Below are positions 51,910-60,581 of a stretch of DNA of 64,000 nucleotides, piece after piece; position 1 is the first letter of the stretch, and each line of letters begins with the position of its first letter. Under the pieces are notes generated by a model that was given only the letters and a program-made list of their open reading frames with translations, searched no databases and was not told the origin of the DNA. This stretch comes from Akkermansiaceae bacterium (lineage in GTDB: Bacteria > Verrucomicrobiota > Verrucomicrobiia > Verrucomicrobiales > Akkermansiaceae), in the NCBI GenBank assembly GCA_903906515.1, contig CAIVKO010000004.1, forward strand, positions 17,408-81,407. Reading direction: 5' to 3'. The position numbers were made by a program, and so were the translations under genes.

Positions 51910-53454
51910 ATGGAAGCTGAGGAAATGACACTCGACCGCTGTTTGCGACAGGAGATCCTGTTTGCGAGGGAGCGGGTGTATCGATTTGGACAAGCGACGC
52001 CTTTGGAGCGCCTGAACCTCCCCGGGCCGGGCCCGGAAATCTGGGTGAAACGCGAAGACCTCTCGACCGTGAAATCCTACAAATGGCGGGGGGCCTGCAA
52101 CCGGATGGCCCTACTCACACCCGGCGAGGCGAAACGCGGAGTGGTCACTGCCTCCGCCGGAAACCACGCCCAGGGAGTGGCGCTCGCCGCCCGCACTCTG
52201 GGCATCCGCGCGAGGATTTACATGCCCCGCTCGACTCCCAACGTGAAACAATCGGCCGTTCTCCACCACGGCGGCGAGTTTGTGGAAATCCATTTGTCCG
52301 GCGACAGCTATGATGAGGCGGTAGGTGCCGCGCGGGCTGACGAGGCGGCAACCGGCGCGGTCTATATCCATGCCTATGACGACCTCAAGGTGATGGCCGG
52401 ACAAGGCACGCTGGCGGACGAAATTGTCCTATCCGGCCATGGCCCATTCGACGCCGCATACCTCCAGATCGGCGGCGGCGGTCTGGCCGCCGGAGTTTCC
52501 TCATGGCTCAAAACCTACTGGCCCGACATCGAAATCACCGGCGTCGAGGGCGTCGGCCAGGCATCAATGAAAGCCGCGATAGAGGCGGGGAAACCCGTGA
52601 CGCTCGATCAATTGGATCTCTTCTGCGACGGCACGGCGGTTAGAAAAGCAGGGGAACTGCCGTTCCAGATCTGCCAACAAACGCTTTCCCGCGTGGAAAC
52701 CGTGACCAACGCCGAGGTCAGCCGGGCCATGCGCGTGCTGTGGGAAGGCCTGCGCTGCATCTCCGAACCCTCCGGCGCGATGGGACTGGCCGCAGTGCTC
52801 AAAAACCGTGAAAATCTCGTAGGGAAACGCGTGCTCGTGGTGCTTTGCGGTGCCAACATCGATTTCCTGCAACTCGGCTTGATCGCCCAATCGGTGGGAC
52901 TGGCCAACCAGGCAAGCAAGACCCTGCGCATCCGCATCCCCGAACGGCCCGGAACGATGCTGAAGCTGTTAGACTCGTGTTTTGAAGGCATGAACATCGC
53001 GGATTTCCAATATGGTATATCCGATGAGGCGGACGCATGGCCGGTGTTCACACTCAGCTCGGATACCCCGGCGCGACTCGATGCTGTCCTGCAACGACTC
53101 GATGCGGGCGGCTACGTTTGGGAAGATCTAACGGGCGCGGTGGATGTCGTCTTCCGGGCGATTCCGCTGCGCGGGGATCTGTTGAAAAACCCGGCTTTCC
53201 TGCGACTGGATTTCCACGAACGTCCGGGCGCACTGCATGATTTCCTCGACCAACGGATCCGGGGCAACGCCAATCTTTGTTATTTCAACTACCGGCAATC
53301 CGGCGAGCGAATCGGCCGCGCGCTGATCGGGCTGGATTTCCCCTCCCCCTACGAACGGGACGCGCTAATGATGACCATCCCAAGCCATGGCGAGGGATAC
53401 CGCCTGTGCGAAGCCGTGGACGACGAGGCCAGCAAGCGGCTGAGAGGATGCTGA
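51910..53454 (+). CDS. ilvA: Threonine ammonia-lyase (biosynthetic)
   Basis: A 514-residue protein. It has a PLP-dependent fold-type II catalytic domain (residues 1-320) with the Schiff-base lysine in TVKSYKWRGACN, ASAGNHAQGVA, and the glycine-rich phosphate loop GGGGLAAG. Two ACT-like regulatory domains follow (from about residue 335), as in isoleucine-inhibited biosynthetic IlvA. It makes 2-oxobutanoate from threonine. The start may be the second ATG at 51925. Together with cimA the cell has two inputs to isoleucine synthesis. Confidence 0.93.
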   Translation: MEAEEMTLDRCLRQEILFARERVYRFGQATPLERLNLPGPGPEIWVKREDLSTVKSYKWRGACNRMALLTPGEAKRGVVTASAGNHAQGVALAARTLGIRARIYMPRSTPNVKQSAVLHHGGEFVEIHLSGDSYDEAVGAARADEAATGAVYIHAYDDLKVMAGQGTLADEIVLSGHGPFDAAYLQIGGGGLAAGVSSWLKTYWPDIEITGVEGVGQASMKAAIEAGKPVTLDQLDLFCDGTAVRKAGELPFQICQQTLSRVETVTNAEVSRAMRVLWEGLRCISEPSGAMGLAAVLKNRENLVGKRVLVVLCGANIDFLQLGLIAQSVGLANQASKTLRIRIPERPGTMLKLLDSCFEGMNIADFQYGISDEADAWPVFTLSSDTPARLDAVLQRLDAGGYVWEDLTGAVDVVFRAIPLRGDLLKNPAFLRLDFHERPGALHDFLDQRIRGNANLCYFNYRQSGERIGRALIGLDFPSPYERDALMMTIPSHGEGYRLCEAVDDEASKRLRGC

Positions 53455-53505
53455 AAATCTGCTTCAAATCCCACCCAAAAACGATAGGGTCACCGCAAAG
53501 ACCTC

Positions 53506-55236
53506 ATGAAAACCAAAGTCCAGATGAACTCATTTGAGCGGGCCTCTGTCCTGTTGTGTCTATCCGTTTGCCTGACCTCCGCTCAAACGAACCCCGGAAG
53601 CCTGATTTATTCAGGAGATTTCCAAAACGGCCAACTCTACAACGCCACGTTCGTCAACTCCGTGGTCGGATGGGATTTGTTTTTCCAAAGCGGCTTCCTC
53701 GGTGGCAGCACTGTCATTGCCAATGTCGAGGCAGGTCAGGTATGGTCCGGGCATGAGGTATTCGTGCGCCCACCCGGTGAGCCGCAAGGATTCTTCACCT
53801 ACACAAATCCGGCTGCCAATAGCCTGAACCAACTCGACGATCACGCTACCACGGTTGGGCACGTATTGGTCGGTAGCGGATACCTCGGTAAAACTGATGC
53901 CGGATTCAACAGTTATTCGACATTCGGCCTTGGCATGGCCCCCGCCGCCAGACTGATCAGCGCGGGCATCGCCGTGGAGTTTTCCGCCACTATACCCGGA
54001 TCTTTTTCCACCACCGAGGCATCGGTGATCACTGCATACAAATCGATGTTCCAAGGGACGGGACTGGGAGCCGGAGTTCCCCGGCCGGATGTCATCAACA
54101 GCAGTTGGGGCGGCGGCGGCGACGCTTCCGCCATTGCAAGCGAGTCACTTGCAATCGATGGATTGGCAAGGCAGAACGCGTCGGTTGCCTTCGTGGTCTC
54201 AGCCGGCAACGGCGGCAGCACGGCGACCGTCCAGTCACCCGCGGCCGGATACAACAACATCTCGGTCGGTTCTCTGGGAGGAAGTGCATTCCGGACCCCA
54301 TCCACCTTTTCCTCAGATGGAATGGCGGACTTTTTCATCCCGAATAAAGAAGGAGGCATAACCCTGACGGGGGCGCGCGCGGCAGTTGATATCGCAGCTC
54401 CCGGGGAAGGGCTCGTTCTGGCCGCCTATTTAGGAAACAGCGGAACCAATCCCTCGCCAACGAATCTCTATTTCACCAACGCGGATGGCACCAGCTACTC
54501 GGCCCCGATCGTGGCGGGTGGCATCGCACTGTTGAAAGATGTCGCCAAAACCTCCCTATTCTACAATTACAACTCCAACCCGAATGCCTTCGACACGCGG
54601 GTGATCAAATCCGTCCTGATGGCCGGGGCGGACAAGACAGACGGTTGGAACAACGGTCAGGACGCCCTCAATGTCACCACTCAGGCACTGGACCTGAAAA
54701 CCGGTGCCGGAGCGATGAATCTTAACACGACTGCCGCAATCTATTTATTCGGCACACGCGATCTTGACGAAATCAACCGCGTGCCGATCGAAAAATACGG
54801 TTGGGATTCGGCCACCATCAGCCTGGGATCTACCTTGGAGTATGTATTTGCCGCTCCGTTCACGAGCGATACGGCGCTGAATGTCGCACTCAACTGGTTC
54901 TCCGTGCGCGGGTTCGACACCAATACCGACACCGGCTCGGATATCGCGTTTGCCGATCTGAACCTGCAAGTCTGGATGCTCGATGATCAAGGACACTTCG
55001 CCACCAAGGTCGGGGAATCGATGAGCCTCTATAACAACACCGAATTCCTGCGCCTTGAATCCCTTGCCGCCGGCCAATACGGGCTAAAAGTCACCTATGC
55101 AGACAATATCTTCGACACCAGCGGCACGGTGAACAGCGAAACCTTTGGTCTCTCGTGGTATGCAATCCCCGAACCCAGCGGCATGACGTTGCTGTTCGCC
55201 TCGTTGATCGTGTGTTTGAGACGACGGCGTCCGTGA
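53506..55236 (+). CDS. Subtilisin-like (S8) exported peptidase with PEP-CTERM anchor
   Basis: A 576-residue protein with a signal peptide (cleavage around TSA-Q). Subtilase landmarks are the oxyanion Asn in VVSAGNGG (residue 235) and the nucleophile in GTSYSAP (S330). The histidine region is atypical (DDHATTVGHV, H113), and the usual V-x-D-T-G aspartate appears as VEAG (E75), so catalysis may be altered. The end is IPEPSGMTLLF-hydrophobic-RRRR, a PEP-CTERM sorting signal processed by an exosortase (none in this window). Probably a surface or matrix protease. Confidence 0.85.
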   Translation: MKTKVQMNSFERASVLLCLSVCLTSAQTNPGSLIYSGDFQNGQLYNATFVNSVVGWDLFFQSGFLGGSTVIANVEAGQVWSGHEVFVRPPGEPQGFFTYTNPAANSLNQLDDHATTVGHVLVGSGYLGKTDAGFNSYSTFGLGMAPAARLISAGIAVEFSATIPGSFSTTEASVITAYKSMFQGTGLGAGVPRPDVINSSWGGGGDASAIASESLAIDGLARQNASVAFVVSAGNGGSTATVQSPAAGYNNISVGSLGGSAFRTPSTFSSDGMADFFIPNKEGGITLTGARAAVDIAAPGEGLVLAAYLGNSGTNPSPTNLYFTNADGTSYSAPIVAGGIALLKDVAKTSLFYNYNSNPNAFDTRVIKSVLMAGADKTDGWNNGQDALNVTTQALDLKTGAGAMNLNTTAAIYLFGTRDLDEINRVPIEKYGWDSATISLGSTLEYVFAAPFTSDTALNVALNWFSVRGFDTNTDTGSDIAFADLNLQVWMLDDQGHFATKVGESMSLYNNTEFLRLESLAAGQYGLKVTYADNIFDTSGTVNSETFGLSWYAIPEPSGMTLLFASLIVCLRRRRP

Positions 55237-55432
55237 AGCACGTCTTCGCCGATTTGGGCCGGTTTCACCTATTTTTACTTGGATCGAAAAATATCCTCAG
55301 CCCACACAGATTGGTCGAAAAAGGGTGTATTTTTTCGCAAAGCGCGCTTGCCGGGTCGGCCTCAGCCCGACATAGTCCCGCGAGACCCCGAAAGACGGAG
55401 CCAAACGCCGCCTGGGGCCTACCATTTCAGCC

Positions 55433-57172
55433 ATGAGCGACACACCTTCGGCAACTGCAGAACTCACACTGCCTAAAGACCTTGCAGCAGAAAAAGGCAT
55501 GGTCAACGTGCAGATTGATGGCGTTTGGCATCAATTTCCCAAAGGCATGCGGATGATCGAAGCCTGCCGCAGCGCGGGAACGATTGTTCCCCATTATTGT
55601 TACCACCCCAAGCTGAGCGCTCCAGGCAACTGCCGGATGTGCCTGGTCCAGATGGGCATGCCACCGCGCCCCGCACCCGGTCAGGAACCGAAACGAGACG
55701 AATACGGCTACGAACCGATCGGTTGGATGCCCCGTGCCGTGATCGCCTGCGCCAATACGATTTCGGAAAACATGGGCATCCGCACCACGGGAGAGCTTGT
55801 GGAAAAATGCCGCGAGGGCACGATGGAATTTCTACTCATCAATCATCCGCTCGATTGCCCGATCTGCGATCAGGCGGGTGAATGCCGCCTGCAGGAGCAC
55901 TCGGTGGAACACGGACGCGGAGCTTCCCGCTTCGTGGACATCAAGGTGAAAAAACCGAAGAACGTCGATATCGGACCACGCATCCGGTTAGATAATGAGC
56001 GCTGCATCCTGTGCAGCCGCTGCATCCGGTTCATGGACGAGGTGGCCGGTGACCCGGTGCTCGGATTCACCCAGCGCGGAACCCACACCACACTGACCGT
56101 CCACCCGGACCGCTTGCTGGATTCTAATTACTCACTCAACACCGCCGACATCTGCCCGGTCGGCGCATTGACATCGAATGATTTCCGCTTCCAGATGCGG
56201 GTTTGGTTTCTCAAGGAAACCCCGACGATCGACGTCAATTGCGGGACCGGCACCAACATCACCGTTTGGACCCGCAACAACACGATCCACCGCATCACCC
56301 CGCGCCAGAACGACGCCGTGAACTCGTGCTGGATGCCGGATTCACACCGCCTGAATTTCCACTACATCGATGGCGAGGCGCGCTTCAACCAACCGCTCGT
56401 CAAGAACGGCGTGCTGCACGATCCGATCGAATGGTCCGACGCCCTGAATCGCGCAGCGGAAAAACTCAAACCCCTCGCTCCCGGCCAAATCGCCATCCTC
56501 GCGTCCGGACGCATGACCAACGAGGAACTCCACCTCACCCGCAAACTCGCCGAAACACTCGGCACCAGCCTGGTTTCGCTCGTCCCCCGGTTCGCCGAGT
56601 GCGATGGCATGCTCATCGCAGCCGACCGCAACCCTAACACCACCGGCGCAAAGCTTGTCCTCGGAACCGAAGACCCCTTCGCAAAACTCGATGCCATCCG
56701 CGACGGCGTGCGTGACGGATCGATCAAGGCCCTGCTCGTGTTCGGCGAGGACATCATCACCGACGCGGGCTTCCATTTCTCCGACCTCGCGAAACTCGAC
56801 TACCTTCTCCAGACTCACATTCTGGCCAACCCCACCGCCCTCGCGTCACACCTCGTACTTCCCGGCGCGGCATTCGCCGAAAAACGCGGATCGATGGTCA
56901 ACCTCACCGGCCGGATCCAACGCCTCAACCGCGCGATCGAACCACCGGATCAAGCGCGCGACGATTGGGAAATCCTGCGTGACATCATCGCCACCGTGAG
57001 CGGAGAAAAAAGCGACCTCCACGCCATCGAGGATGTCTTCAAATCCCTCGCCGGAAGCATCTCCGCCCTCGAAGGACTCACCCTCTCGAAGATCGGCCAT
57101 CAAGGACTCTCGGTTACCGAGACCGGTTACCAAGTCCCATTGCTGGAGAAGGAACGCCAGAGAAAGTTATAG
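55433..57172 (+). CDS. nuoG: NADH-quinone oxidoreductase subunit G
   Basis: 579 residues, a shortened NuoG. The N-terminal [2Fe-2S] ferredoxin domain has YCYHPKLSAPGNCRMC. The HxxxCxxC centre lies near HPLDCPICDQAGEC, and a [4Fe-4S] cluster follows in CILCSRCIRF with CPVGAL. The molybdopterin-like domain is much shorter than in E. coli (about 900 residues). It is part of the peripheral arm that carries electrons from NADH to quinone. nuoE and nuoF are not adjacent upstream; a subtilase gene precedes it. Confidence 0.94.
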   Translation: MSDTPSATAELTLPKDLAAEKGMVNVQIDGVWHQFPKGMRMIEACRSAGTIVPHYCYHPKLSAPGNCRMCLVQMGMPPRPAPGQEPKRDEYGYEPIGWMPRAVIACANTISENMGIRTTGELVEKCREGTMEFLLINHPLDCPICDQAGECRLQEHSVEHGRGASRFVDIKVKKPKNVDIGPRIRLDNERCILCSRCIRFMDEVAGDPVLGFTQRGTHTTLTVHPDRLLDSNYSLNTADICPVGALTSNDFRFQMRVWFLKETPTIDVNCGTGTNITVWTRNNTIHRITPRQNDAVNSCWMPDSHRLNFHYIDGEARFNQPLVKNGVLHDPIEWSDALNRAAEKLKPLAPGQIAILASGRMTNEELHLTRKLAETLGTSLVSLVPRFAECDGMLIAADRNPNTTGAKLVLGTEDPFAKLDAIRDGVRDGSIKALLVFGEDIITDAGFHFSDLAKLDYLLQTHILANPTALASHLVLPGAAFAEKRGSMVNLTGRIQRLNRAIEPPDQARDDWEILRDIIATVSGEKSDLHAIEDVFKSLAGSISALEGLTLSKIGHQGLSVTETGYQVPLLEKERQRKL

Positions 57173-57183
57173 TTCTCACCCTA

Positions 57184-57211
57184 ATAACTTATAACCAATA
57201 ACTTTTAACTA
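57184..57211 (+). repeat. Heptad tandem repeat in nuoG-nuoH spacer
   Basis: Four consecutive seven-base units: ATAACTT, ATAACCA, ATAACTT, TTAACTA. They fill most of the spacer before the nuoH ATG, which has no Shine-Dalgarno sequence. Similar short tandem units occur in every other spacer of this operon. Confidence 0.75.
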
Positions 57212-57220
57212 ACACCCTTC

Positions 57221-58477
57221 ATGCCGGACATCCTCCAGATCCTCATCCTGATCGTCAAGATCGTCGCCCTCACCTTCTGCGTGGTGCTGCCGCTGGTGCC
57301 GATCTCGGTCTACTTCGAGCGCCGGTTCTGCGCGGTGATCCAGGACCGGGTGGGCCCGAACCGCACCGGCATACCGCTCACGTTGTTGGGATTCAAGAAG
57401 GATTTCCATTTCTTCGGCCTCATCCAACCAGTGGCTGATGGTGTGAAGTTGTTCCTGAAAGAGGATTTCACGCCCTCCTACGTGCGCAAGGCCTTCTATT
57501 GGATGGCGCCGGCTCTAACGGTCGCTCCCGCGCTCATCACCGTTTGTGTGATTCCCTTCGGCTCGCCCATCTCGATCTTTGGCAGCGAACAAAAACTCGT
57601 CATCGCCGATCTCGATATCGGCCCGCTCTTTGTCTTCGCAATTTCGTCTCTAACCGTCTATGGCATCACGCTTGCCGGTTGGTCTTCCAACTCGAAGTTC
57701 TCACTCATTGGCGGCGTGCGCTCGACGGCCCAAATGATTTCATACGAAATCTGCCTCGGCCTCTCGATCATTCCCGTGCTGCTGTATTACGGTGATCTCA
57801 ACCTGAGCAAGATCGTCCAAAACCAGGCGGACAACGGCTGGCTGCTGCTGCCACTCTGGAAAGGCGGTCACCTCGGCCTGCCTGACCTACAGACCGCCCT
57901 GTTCCTGATCCCGGCCTTCATCGCGTTCCTGATCTTCACCATTTCCATTTTCGCGGAAACCAACCGCATGCCCTTCGACCTTCCGGAGTGCGAGACCGAA
58001 CTCGTCGGCGGTTATCACACCGAGTATTCCTCGATGAAATTCGCCCTGTTTTTCATGGGTGAATACGCCGCCATGGTCATCGGCTCCGCTCTGATCGTCA
58101 CCCTCTTCCTCGGCGGTTGGTCGGTCGGCTTCGGCATGGACAAGTGGATCAATGACCTCCACATCGGAAGCTTCCAATTCGGCGGGCTCATCCACCTCAT
58201 GGCATTTCTGGTGAAACTGATCGTCTTCATCCTGTTCTTCATTCTCGTCCGCTGGACAGTGCCCCGCTTCCGCTACGACCAACTGATGAAACTCGGTTGG
58301 GTGATCTTTTTCGAAGCCGCGCTCGTCAACGTCTTCCTTGCAGCACTCATCATCGCCGCACCCCAACTCACCGCCGCCATCATCGGCGGAGGAGCGGTTC
58401 TGCTGATCGCCGTCACCGCCGCAGTCATCTGGGTCGCCATGGTTTCCGAAGCCAAACCGAAAATCCGCCGAGCCTAA
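57221..58477 (+). CDS. nuoH: NADH-quinone oxidoreductase subunit H
   Basis: A 418-residue membrane protein with eight or more transmembrane helices. The family runs ERRFCAVIQDRVGPNRTG, GVKLFLKEDF and FAETNRMPFDLPECETELVGGYHTEYS mark the quinone-site region. It is longer than the usual 330-350 residues, mainly through extra hydrophobic sequence in the C-terminal third. It links the peripheral arm to the membrane arm. Confidence 0.95.
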   Translation: MPDILQILILIVKIVALTFCVVLPLVPISVYFERRFCAVIQDRVGPNRTGIPLTLLGFKKDFHFFGLIQPVADGVKLFLKEDFTPSYVRKAFYWMAPALTVAPALITVCVIPFGSPISIFGSEQKLVIADLDIGPLFVFAISSLTVYGITLAGWSSNSKFSLIGGVRSTAQMISYEICLGLSIIPVLLYYGDLNLSKIVQNQADNGWLLLPLWKGGHLGLPDLQTALFLIPAFIAFLIFTISIFAETNRMPFDLPECETELVGGYHTEYSSMKFALFFMGEYAAMVIGSALIVTLFLGGWSVGFGMDKWINDLHIGSFQFGGLIHLMAFLVKLIVFILFFILVRWTVPRFRYDQLMKLGWVIFFEAALVNVFLAALIIAAPQLTAAIIGGGAVLLIAVTAAVIWVAMVSEAKPKIRRA

Positions 58478-58486
58478 CTCTGGATT

Positions 58487-58512
58487 TCTAATCTCAAATC
58501 TCAAATCTCAAA
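58487..58512 (+). repeat. Heptad tandem repeat in nuoH-nuoI spacer
   Basis: TCTAATC followed by two TCAAATC units and a partial TCAAA that runs straight into the nuoI ATG. Period exactly seven. No Shine-Dalgarno sequence is present. Confidence 0.8.
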
Positions 58513-59079
58513 ATGGCCGTCGTCAAACTTCAACGCCCGAAACTCAACGCCGGTGAGAAAATCTACTTCGGAGCGATCCTGAAGGGATTTTTTATCACCA
58601 TGTCCCACGCGGTCCGCTCGCTGCTTGGCAAAACCACGGGAGCCAAGGACCTCGCATCCTCCGGCCTCGGTGTGACCATGCAGTTCCCCGAGCAACGGTG
58701 GGACAACCAACTGCCGGAATACTACCGCGGTGCCCCCACGCTGGTCATCGACGAACAAGGCCGTGAACGCTGCGTCTCGTGCCAACTCTGCGAATTCATC
58801 TGCCCGCCCAAGGCCATCCGGATCACTCCTTCCGAAATCCCAACAGACGACAAGTGGGCCAAAGTCGAGAAACGTCCGATCGAGTTCGACATCGATATGA
58901 TCCGCTGCATTTACTGCGGCATGTGCGAGGAAGTCTGCCCGGAACAGGCAATCTTTCTCCGCAAGGACTATCTGGTCACCGGCCACACCCGCGCGGAAAT
59001 GGTTCACGACAAAAAGAAACTCTACGAAATCGGCGGCATCCGCACCGGACTCGTCAACAAATGGAATGAGCTGAAGTAA
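58513..59079 (+). CDS. nuoI: NADH-quinone oxidoreductase subunit I
   Basis: A 188-residue protein with two [4Fe-4S] ferredoxin motifs, CVSCQLCEFICP and CIYCGMCEEVCP, which hold clusters N6a and N6b. An N-terminal amphipathic helix attaches it to the membrane arm. Standard length. Order nuoG-H-I-J-K-L is conserved, apart from the gene inserted downstream. Confidence 0.96.
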   Translation: MAVVKLQRPKLNAGEKIYFGAILKGFFITMSHAVRSLLGKTTGAKDLASSGLGVTMQFPEQRWDNQLPEYYRGAPTLVIDEQGRERCVSCQLCEFICPPKAIRITPSEIPTDDKWAKVEKRPIEFDIDMIRCIYCGMCEEVCPEQAIFLRKDYLVTGHTRAEMVHDKKKLYEIGGIRTGLVNKWNELK

Positions 59080-59090
59080 TGGACTTTGGG

Positions 59091-59114
59091 AATTGGATAA
59101 TTGGATAAATGGGG
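59091..59114 (+). repeat. Octad tandem repeat at the left edge of the four-helix-bundle gene
   Basis: AATTGGAT twice, then AAATGGGG, period eight, overlapping the first possible ATG of the inserted gene. ATTGGATAATTGGA (59092-59105) is matched in inverted orientation by CCCAATCATCCAAT (59544-59557) on the right edge, 12 of 14 bases agreeing. Confidence 0.7.
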
Positions 59115-59540
59115 ATGGAACAAGAAACCACAAAGACTTTTGAGGAACTCGAGGCTTGGAAGGCAGGCCGCGAACTTCGTATTTTCATCTTCCGCAAGAT
59201 TGTCCCCATCCTCTTGGGACTCCGCGAATTCGATCTCTGCGATCAAATCAAGCGCGCATCCCGCTCGGTCACTCATAACATCGCCGAAGGCCACGGACGC
59301 TACCACTTTCTGGATAATTATCGATTCTGCTCCCAAGCAAGAGGTTCTCTCACCGAGGTTCTAGACCAACTTATCGTTTGTGACGACGATTCTCTAATCG
59401 ATGAGAATCTCTATCAAACCGGACGCGAACACTTCAACAAGACACTTCGTATCCTGAATGGCTACATGGCATGGCTCAAACGTTCGGCCAAAACCAAGGA
59501 CCAAGTCATTGCACCGCCGCACACGCCACCCAATCTCTAA
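59109..59540 (+). CDS. Four-helix-bundle protein (23S rRNA intervening-sequence/Avd-like family) inserted in nuo operon
   Basis: 143 residues (137 if the ATG at 59115 is used). It follows the four-helix-bundle pattern of proteins first seen in 23S rRNA intervening sequences: FEELEAWKAGRELRIFIF, then DQIKRASRSVTHNIAEGHGR, RGSLTEVLDQL and a last amphipathic helix. The fold is shared with the Avd proteins of diversity-generating retroelements. Here it splits nuoI from nuoJ and is bounded by short repeats in inverted orientation, unlike any complex I subunit. Its activity is unknown. Nucleic-acid binding is likely from the family's basic surface. Confidence 0.85.
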   Translation: MGMEQETTKTFEELEAWKAGRELRIFIFRKIVPILLGLREFDLCDQIKRASRSVTHNIAEGHGRYHFLDNYRFCSQARGSLTEVLDQLIVCDDDSLIDENLYQTGREHFNKTLRILNGYMAWLKRSAKTKDQVIAPPHTPPNL

Positions 59541-59557
59541 TCTCCCAATCATCCAAT
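59530..59557 (+). repeat. Heptad-like repeat at the right edge of the four-helix-bundle gene
   Basis: CCAATCT, CTAATCT, CCCAATC, ATCCAAT. The first two units encode the last residues and stop of the four-helix-bundle protein, and the last unit ends inside the nuoJ ATG. It contains the inverted partner of the left-edge octads. Confidence 0.65.
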
Positions 59558-60140
59558 GCCCTCTCCCTTGTTCTGGCTTTTCTCTCTCATCATGCTCATC
59601 GGCGGATGCGCGGTCATCGCGTTCCGCAATCCGGTGTCCAGCGCGCTTTCGGTCGTCGCCTGCTTTGCCGGTCTGGCAGGATTATTTGTCGGACTGAACG
59701 CTTACTTCATCGGCATCATCCAAATCCTCGTCTATACCGGAGCGGTAATGGTGCTTTTCCTGTTCATCATCATGCTGCTCGACCTCAAAGACGAACAGAA
59801 GCGCGCCAAGTCACTGGCTCCACTACTGGCGGGCGTCGGGTTATCCATCGCGTTTATCATCCAACTCATCGGAGTCCTGTCCAAATCACCTGACAAGATC
59901 GCACCCGCACTGAATGCCGAAACCCTCGGTGCCGCCGCAGCGGATTTCACCAAGGGCGGGAAAATCGCCACCGCTCTAACCGACGGTCGGCTGCCCGACG
60001 TCCATCTCATCGGCCACACGCTCTTCACCCAATACAACCTCCCCTTCCAGATCCTCGGAGTTCTCCTCCTCGTCGCCACCGTCGGCGTGGTCGTGCTGTC
60101 GAAAAAGACAGAAGAGAAGAAGACAGAAGACAGAAGATAA
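59556..60140 (+). CDS. nuoJ: NADH-quinone oxidoreductase subunit J
   Basis: A 194-residue membrane protein with five transmembrane helices. The third contains YTGAVMVLFLFIIMLLDL, the helix that changes conformation at the E-channel. The C-terminus (KTEEKKTEDRR) is encoded by the heptad AAGACAG repeat and is not conserved, so the repeat has replaced or extended the end of the gene. Confidence 0.94.
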   Translation: MPSPLFWLFSLIMLIGGCAVIAFRNPVSSALSVVACFAGLAGLFVGLNAYFIGIIQILVYTGAVMVLFLFIIMLLDLKDEQKRAKSLAPLLAGVGLSIAFIIQLIGVLSKSPDKIAPALNAETLGAAAADFTKGGKIATALTDGRLPDVHLIGHTLFTQYNLPFQILGVLLLVATVGVVVLSKKTEEKKTEDRR

Positions 60141-60222
60141 GAAAATGCACCTCTTTATTCTATCATTCACCTTCTTGCGTCCGGTCTTCTGTCTTCTGTC
60201 TCTGAATCTTCTGTCTCAAACT
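60105..60222. repeat. Heptad AAGACAG repeat and 17-base inverted repeat in nuoJ-nuoK spacer
   Basis: Units of AAGACAG and variants run from the end of nuoJ to about 60138, and the complementary CTTCTGT units fill 60185-60216. AGACAGAAGACAGAAGA (60121-60137) and its exact reverse complement (60185-60201) can form a 17-base-pair stem with a 47-base loop. The structure sits between the nuoJ stop and the nuoK ATG at 60233. Confidence 0.85.
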
Positions 60223-60232
60223 CTTTAACCCA

Positions 60233-60550
60233 ATGGCCACCCTCAACGACTACCTCTTCGTCAGTGGAATGCTTTTCACCATCGGCCTCGCCGGTGTGGT
60301 GATTCGCCGCAACATCATCATCGTGTTCATGTGCCTCGAACTCATGCTCAGTGCGGCAAACCTCAGCCTGGTGGCGTTCTCCCGCTTCAACACCGTCAAG
60401 GGACTACCCGACTACAACGGCCAGATGCTCGTCTTCTTCGTCATTACCGTCGCTGCGGCCGAAGTCGCCGTCGGTCTCGCCATCATCATCGCCCTCTACC
60501 GTGCACGGCAAACCATCCACACCGATGAACTGACCTCGTTGAAGGGGTAA
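60233..60550 (+). CDS. nuoK: NADH-quinone oxidoreductase subunit K
   Basis: A 105-residue protein with three transmembrane helices. The conserved [13 protein letters not shown] carries the glutamate used in proton transfer, and a second acidic residue lies in [11 protein letters not shown]. Normal length. It may be shielded from read-through by the large inverted repeat upstream, although the operon order argues for co-transcription. Confidence 0.95.
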   Translation: MATLNDYLFVSGMLFTIGLAGVVIRRNIIIVFMCLELMLSAANLSLVAFSRFNTVKGLPDYNGQMLVFFVITVAAAEVAVGLAIIIALYRARQTIHTDELTSLKG

Positions 60551-60559
60551 GAATTCAAC

Positions 60560-60581
60560 CACTGATTTCACTGATTCACTT
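60560..60581 (+). repeat. Short tandem repeat in nuoK-nuoL spacer
   Basis: CACTGATT, T, CACTGATT, CACTT directly before CCCATG of nuoL. Period eight to nine. Again no Shine-Dalgarno sequence. Confidence 0.6.

Noticed and set aside
57184-60581. Interpreting the nuo spacer repeats as a CRISPR array
   Set aside because: Units are 7-9 bases, differ from spacer to spacer and have no unique spacers; no cas genes are present.
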